From: CAVORB01 sp963698495
Lineage (GTDB): Bacteria; Pseudomonadota; Gammaproteobacteria; Chromatiales; Chromatiaceae
DNA: 64,000 nt
Assembly: GCA_963698495.1 (NCBI GenBank)
Contig: CAVORB010000009.1
Span: 186,001-250,000 of the forward strand
Reading direction: 5' to 3'
Of the stretch, positions 60,254-64,000 are shown piece after piece. A program made the translations under genes and the position numbers. Every line of letters starts with the position of its first letter. Positions within the stretch are counted from its first letter, which is position 1. Below the pieces are notes generated by a model, which saw only the letters and a program-made list of their open reading frames with translations, was not told where the DNA came from and made no database searches.

Positions 60254-61918
60254 TCAATCCGTCCCTCGGGCTTCGGACGCCGGGACGGTCGTACCTTGCG
60301 TCTGATCCGGGAAGGTAAGGCGGAAACGGCTGCCTTGCTTTGGTTGCGAAATATACTCCAACTGGATGCCGTTGGCCTCACTGAGCTCCTTGGCGATGTA
60401 AAGTCCAAGGCCGGTTCCCTTGACGCTGGTGGTGAAGAAGGGGGTGAAGATCTCCCGCGCGACGTCCGGCGCAATGCCTGGTCCGTCGTCGTCGATCTCG
60501 ACGACCACGCGACCATGGGGGGCGTCTCTGCGCGCGTTGAGCTCCACATGGGGCGGTTCAGAGCCATGGCCTGCATGCTGCAATGCGTTGTCCGACAGGT
60601 TCGAGAGAATCTGGTGCAAATGCCTGGGGTCCGCGGTCACGGACAAGTCCTCGGAGGCATGCTGGAAGCGCAGGCGTTCGGATGGCAGCCCATGCACTTC
60701 GCGGTAGTCGGCGCAGAAGTCCGCCAGCCAGGTTGTCAGGTTCAGGGGTCTGGCCTCCCCCCGGTCGCGGCGGGAGAGATCCATCACGCTCTCGATGATC
60801 TCGTTGATGCGCCCCGTATTGCGGCGGATGATCGCGAGCAGGCGCAGGTCCTCGTCGCCGAGGGCGTGGGATTCGGCGAGCAGCTGGCCGGCATGACTCA
60901 CCGAGCTCAGCGGGTTGCGGATGTTGTGGGCGATGCTCGCGGTCAGGCGGCCGAGGGCGGCAAGCTTGATCTGCTGCGCCTCCTGCAGGACTTCCTCGCG
61001 GTCGCGGAGGAAGATCAGCGCCCCGGATGCCCGGCGCGCGCCCAGCAGGTGGAGTTCCACGGTGATGCTTCGGCCGTTGATCTGCAGCGTGTCGTCGAGA
61101 CGGGCGGCACCGGTCGCATGCTGTCGAAGCCAGGTCGCGAGCGTCGGTGCCAGCCGGTACAGGGTTTCGCCCTCGGCGGACTCCGGCTCCCCCAGCAGCT
61201 GCCGGGCGGCCGCGTTGATCACCCGCAGATTGCGGTCTCCGTCCACCGCCAGCACCCCCATACCCATGTTGCGGATGATGAACTCGTTGAGCTTAGAGAG
61301 ATCCGCGATGTCTACCTGGCGGCGGGCGGCGATCTCCTCGGCCGTGCGGATACGCCGATAGAGCACGTGGCCGAGCAGGGCGACGGTGAAGAAGGTGACG
61401 CCGAGCAGTCCCGCGTGGGTCATGGTCTGGGTCTCGGCCCCCAGGTACAGCCGCACTGAGGCTTGCTGGGCGATGACGCCCAGCGTGGCGAAGGCGGCGA
61501 ACAGCAGGGAGAGCCGACCCTCCATGAGCAGGGATCCCGCGGCGACGGCGATTGCGAGCAACAATCCGAGCCCGCTTGCCACCCCGCCACCGGCGTGCAT
61601 GAGCAGGGTGAAGGCGACGATGTCCACGAACACCGCGATTTGCACCTGCTGTTGCTTTTTCGGCCAGCGAAGGTAGACCAGAAGCCCGGCCAGCAGAATG
61701 AGCGCGCAGTAGGTTAGGAGAACCAGAACCGATAGGGGCGGAATCGTGGTGCCGCGCCATAGCACCCCGGGCGGTGCGACGAAGACCAGGATCAGCCCGG
61801 CGGCGAGCAGCATCCGGAAGAGCGTGAACCAGGCGAGCGCCCGCCACCTGGGGAAGGACTCGTTGGCTTGGTCGAGCGCCGGGCCTTCGGCGGCCGTGGT
61901 TGCGAGGGCGTCTGACAT
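60254..61918 (-). CDS. pilS: Sensor histidine kinase, PilS-like
   Basis: 554 residues. Six hydrophobic segments in the first 200 residues, then a PAS-like region (NEFIIRNMGMGVLAVDGDRNLRVIN), HisKA (LTASIAHNIRNPLSSV, phospho-acceptor His) and HATPase (LSNLSDNALQHA, DDGPGI, GTGLGLYI). The six-helix membrane domain plus PAS is the PilS plan. ATG 61918 is preferred; a TTG at 61972 is possible. 74 bases upstream of pilR on the same strand. Confidence 0.9.
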   Translation of the reverse strand: MSDALATTAAEGPALDQANESFPRWRALAWFTLFRMLLAAGLILVFVAPPGVLWRGTTIPPLSVLVLLTYCALILLAGLLVYLRWPKKQQQVQIAVFVDIVAFTLLMHAGGGVASGLGLLLAIAVAAGSLLMEGRLSLLFAAFATLGVIAQQASVRLYLGAETQTMTHAGLLGVTFFTVALLGHVLYRRIRTAEEIAARRQVDIADLSKLNEFIIRNMGMGVLAVDGDRNLRVINAAARQLLGEPESAEGETLYRLAPTLATWLRQHATGAARLDDTLQINGRSITVELHLLGARRASGALIFLRDREEVLQEAQQIKLAALGRLTASIAHNIRNPLSSVSHAGQLLAESHALGDEDLRLLAIIRRNTGRINEIIESVMDLSRRDRGEARPLNLTTWLADFCADYREVHGLPSERLRFQHASEDLSVTADPRHLHQILSNLSDNALQHAGHGSEPPHVELNARRDAPHGRVVVEIDDDGPGIAPDVAREIFTPFFTTSVKGTGLGLYIAKELSEANGIQLEYISQPKQGSRFRLTFPDQTQGTTVPASEARGTD

Positions 61919-62042
61919 TGACTCAGGGTTGTTTCCCGCGGGTGACGGCTGCTTACTGCGCTTTCTTGGCAATCGTGAGCGAGTTGGTCAAGAATACAGG
62001 GGCGATCCTCGAAAACCCATCCCCGGAAGCGGCGCTCAACCT

Positions 62043-63227
62043 ATGAACCTACACGAGTATCAGGCCAAGGGCCTGTTCGGGCAGTACCAGATTCCCATTC
62101 CCGGCGGGCACATCGCCGCCACGCCCGAGGAGGCGAGGCGGGCCGCCGCCGAGCTCGGCGGGGCTCGCTGGGTCGTCAAGGCTCAGGTTCACGCGGGCGG
62201 ACGCGGGAAGGCGGGCGGCGTGGCCTTGGTCGATAGCAAGGACCGCGTACAGGCGGAGGCCGAGCGGTTGCTCGGAAGTCGCCTCGTGACCCGCCAGAGC
62301 GGACCGGATGGCCTGCCGGTGAACCAGGTGCTGATCGAGGCGCCTACCGACATCGCCCGCGAGCTTTACCTCGGCGCTTTGGTGGATCGGGAGACGCGGC
62401 GGGTAGTCTTCATGGGCTCCGCGGCAGGCGGTATGGACATCGAGGAGGTAGCGGCGTCGACCCCCGAGCGAATCCTGGTGACCCACGTCGATCCCGCCGC
62501 TGGCCTGCAGCCCTGGCAGTGCCGGCGCCTGGGGTATGGCTTGGGCCTCGACCCGTCGCAGGTGAAGGCGCTCGCGCGGCTCATGGCGGGCCTCTACCGG
62601 CTCTTCACCGAGTGCGACGCCAGCCTGGTGGAGATCAATCCGCTCGTCGTCACCGCCGGCGGGGAACTGGTCGCCCTGGACGCGAAGATCAACCTCGATG
62701 ACAACGCCCTCTACCGCCATCCGGAGCTGGCCGCGCTCCGCGACATCGCCCAGGAGGACGCGCGGGAAGCGGAGGCCAGGGTCCACGATCTGAACTACAT
62801 CAGCCTCGACGGCAACATCGGCTGCATGGTGAACGGGGCTGGTCTGGCCATGGCCACCATGGATCTGGTGCAGCTACACGGCGGGGAGCCCGCCAATTTT
62901 CTCGATGTCGGCGGCGGCACCACCGCCGAGCGGGTGTCCGAGGCCTTCAAGCTGATCCTTTCCGACCCCAAGGTCGAGGCGGTGCTGGTGAACATATTCG
63001 GCGGCATCGTCCGCTGCGACCTGATCGCCGAGGGTATCATGCAGGCGGTGCGCGAGGTGCACGTCGCGGTGCCGGTGGTGGTCAGGCTGGAGGGCACCAA
63101 CGCGGTGCAGGGCCTGGAGATGCTCGCCGCATGCGATCTCCCGATCGCCACCGCGGGCAGCCTGCGGGAAGCCGCGGACAAGGTCGTGGCTGCGGCCCGG
63201 CAGCGCAACGCGGGAGTAGGTCCATGA
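62043..63227 (+). CDS. sucC: Succinyl-CoA ligase [ADP-forming] subunit beta
   Basis: The 394-residue product begins MNLHEYQAKGLFGQYQIPIP and has the ATP-grasp region (WVVKAQVHAGGRGKAGGV), LVEINPLVVT and the CoA-ligase part with FLDVGGGTTAERV and VNIFGGIVRCD. It joins with SucD to convert succinyl-CoA to succinate with ATP formation in the TCA cycle. The ATG start matches the family; the open frame upstream belongs to the pilS complement. The stop overlaps the sucD start (ATGA). Confidence 0.96.
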   Translation: MNLHEYQAKGLFGQYQIPIPGGHIAATPEEARRAAAELGGARWVVKAQVHAGGRGKAGGVALVDSKDRVQAEAERLLGSRLVTRQSGPDGLPVNQVLIEAPTDIARELYLGALVDRETRRVVFMGSAAGGMDIEEVAASTPERILVTHVDPAAGLQPWQCRRLGYGLGLDPSQVKALARLMAGLYRLFTECDASLVEINPLVVTAGGELVALDAKINLDDNALYRHPELAALRDIAQEDAREAEARVHDLNYISLDGNIGCMVNGAGLAMATMDLVQLHGGEPANFLDVGGGTTAERVSEAFKLILSDPKVEAVLVNIFGGIVRCDLIAEGIMQAVREVHVAVPVVVRLEGTNAVQGLEMLAACDLPIATAGSLREAADKVVAAARQRNAGVGP

Positions 63228-64000
63228 GCGTACTGGTCGGCAAGAACACCAAGGTAATCTGCCAGGGCTTCACCGGCAAGCAGGGCACCTTCCATAGCGA
63301 GCATGCGATCGCCTACGGCACCAACCTGGTGGGCGGGGTCACGCCGGGCAAGGGCGGGCAGATGCACCTGGAGCGACCCGTGTTCGACACCGTGCACGAC
63401 GCGGTACGCGATACGGGAGCGGACGCGAGCATGATCTATGTGCCGGCGGCCTTCGCCGCGGACGCCATCCTGGAGGCCGCGGATGCCGGCATCCGGGTGG
63501 TCGTGTGCATTACCGAGGGCATCCCCGTGCTTGACATGCTGCGCGTGAAGGCGGCGCTGGCGGGATCGGACACGGTGCTCATCGGCCCCAACTGCCCGGG
63601 CATCATCACCCCGGGGGAGTGCAAGATCGGCATCATGCCGGGGAATATCCACGCCCCCGGCAGCGTAGGCATCGTCTCCCGCTCGGGCACCCTGACCTAC
63701 GAGGCGGTCTATCAGACCACCACCGCCGGGCTCGGTCAGAGCACCTGCATCGGCATCGGCGGCGACCCGATCCAAGGGCTCGATTTTGTGGCCTGCCTGG
63801 AACGCTTCGAACAGGACCCGATGACCGGCGGCGTCATCCTGGTCGGCGAGATCGGCGGCGGGGCAGAGGAGGCGGCGGCAGAGTACATCAGCGCGCATAT
63901 GAGCAAGCCCGTAGTGGCCTACATCGCGGGAGTGACCGCGCCGAAAGGCAAGCGCATGGGCCACGCCGGCGCCATCATCACCGGCGGCAAGGGCACGGCC
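63224..64000 (+). CDS. sucD: Succinyl-CoA ligase subunit alpha, 5' part (gene continues beyond window)
   Basis: 259 codons are visible of a usual 290. The N-terminus (MSVLVGKNTKVICQGFTGKQ, GTNLVGGVTPGKGG) is the CoA-binding Rossmann domain; GPNCPGIITPGECKIGIMPG and GIVSRSGTLTYEAV lead into the ligase domain. The catalytic phospho-His is GHAGAII, seen at 63958-63980. Cotranscribed with sucC. Confidence 0.96.
   Translation, partial: MSVLVGKNTKVICQGFTGKQGTFHSEHAIAYGTNLVGGVTPGKGGQMHLERPVFDTVHDAVRDTGADASMIYVPAAFAADAILEAADAGIRVVVCITEGIPVLDMLRVKAALAGSDTVLIGPNCPGIITPGECKIGIMPGNIHAPGSVGIVSRSGTLTYEAVYQTTTAGLGQSTCIGIGGDPIQGLDFVACLERFEQDPMTGGVILVGEIGGGAEEAAAEYISAHMSKPVVAYIAGVTAPKGKRMGHAGAIITGGKGTA

Overview
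The window looks like a chromosomal segment of a GC-rich free-living gammaproteobacterium. System I cytochrome c maturation (ccmA-I), SrkA, ArgA with a kinase-like plus acetyltransferase layout, PilS/PilR, SucCD and an XrtA-type exopolysaccharide tyrosine kinase all fit; a Chromatiales/Ectothiorhodospiraceae-like host is my inference, not something the sequence proves. No rRNA, tRNA, CRISPR array, phage or intact insertion sequence was seen.

Left part (1-20.1 kb, housekeeping). A Lys/Ala-rich protein end and a frame-disrupted pentapeptide-repeat gene face a complete, tightly overlapping ccmABCDEFGHI operon on the minus strand. Next come a DUF454 protein, a small lipoprotein, a DUF465 protein, a frame-disrupted srkA, a 2OG-Fe(II) oxygenase, a DUF2272 lipoprotein, a large unknown periplasmic protein, a frame-disrupted mepA, and a tungstate uptake system (tupBCA) facing its likely HTH plus periplasmic-binding-like regulator and a Mop-domain gene. 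Up to four reading-frame breaks fall in this part and none in the rest.

Central part (20.5-54.4 kb, exopolysaccharide and giant secreted proteins). A Wzy/ligase-like protein and a Wzx-like flippase are followed by four consecutive paralogues of about 1150-1315 residues. Each has a signal peptide, DxDxDG (FG-GAP/VCBS) repeats interrupted by an inserted domain, an ASPIC/UnbV domain, and then alternating Calx-beta domains and copies of an unrecognised four-cysteine domain of about 120 residues. The same four-cysteine domain occurs three times in a facing gene whose C-terminal half looks like a glycoside hydrolase with a carbohydrate-binding module. A decayed fifth C-terminus lies between them. 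Two sulfotransferases, a Wzz/EpsF-like protein, a Wza/EpsE-like export protein, an EpsG-like tyrosine kinase and a secreted pectate-lyase-fold protein follow. The set suggests assembly of a possibly sulfated extracellular polysaccharide plus secreted calcium-binding, perhaps matrix-associated proteins. No glycosyltransferase is present here.

This central part carries two kinds of intergenic signal not seen elsewhere in the window: five near-consensus sigma-54 promoters (TGG-N9-TTGCAT-like) upstream of separate transcription units, and five copies of a composite palindromic, MITE-like element with ACGCTGAT-type ends. The paralogues show recent sequence exchange: 989 bp of one gene's 3' end and trailer is repeated without visible difference 4049 bp away.

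Right part (54.6-64 kb). A lipoprotein substrate-binding protein without a transporter is paired with a HAMP-PAS-GGDEF diguanylate cyclase behind one of the sigma-54 promoters. argA, pilR and pilS follow on the minus strand, then sucC and the start of sucD. PilR is the only sigma-54 activator encoded in the window.
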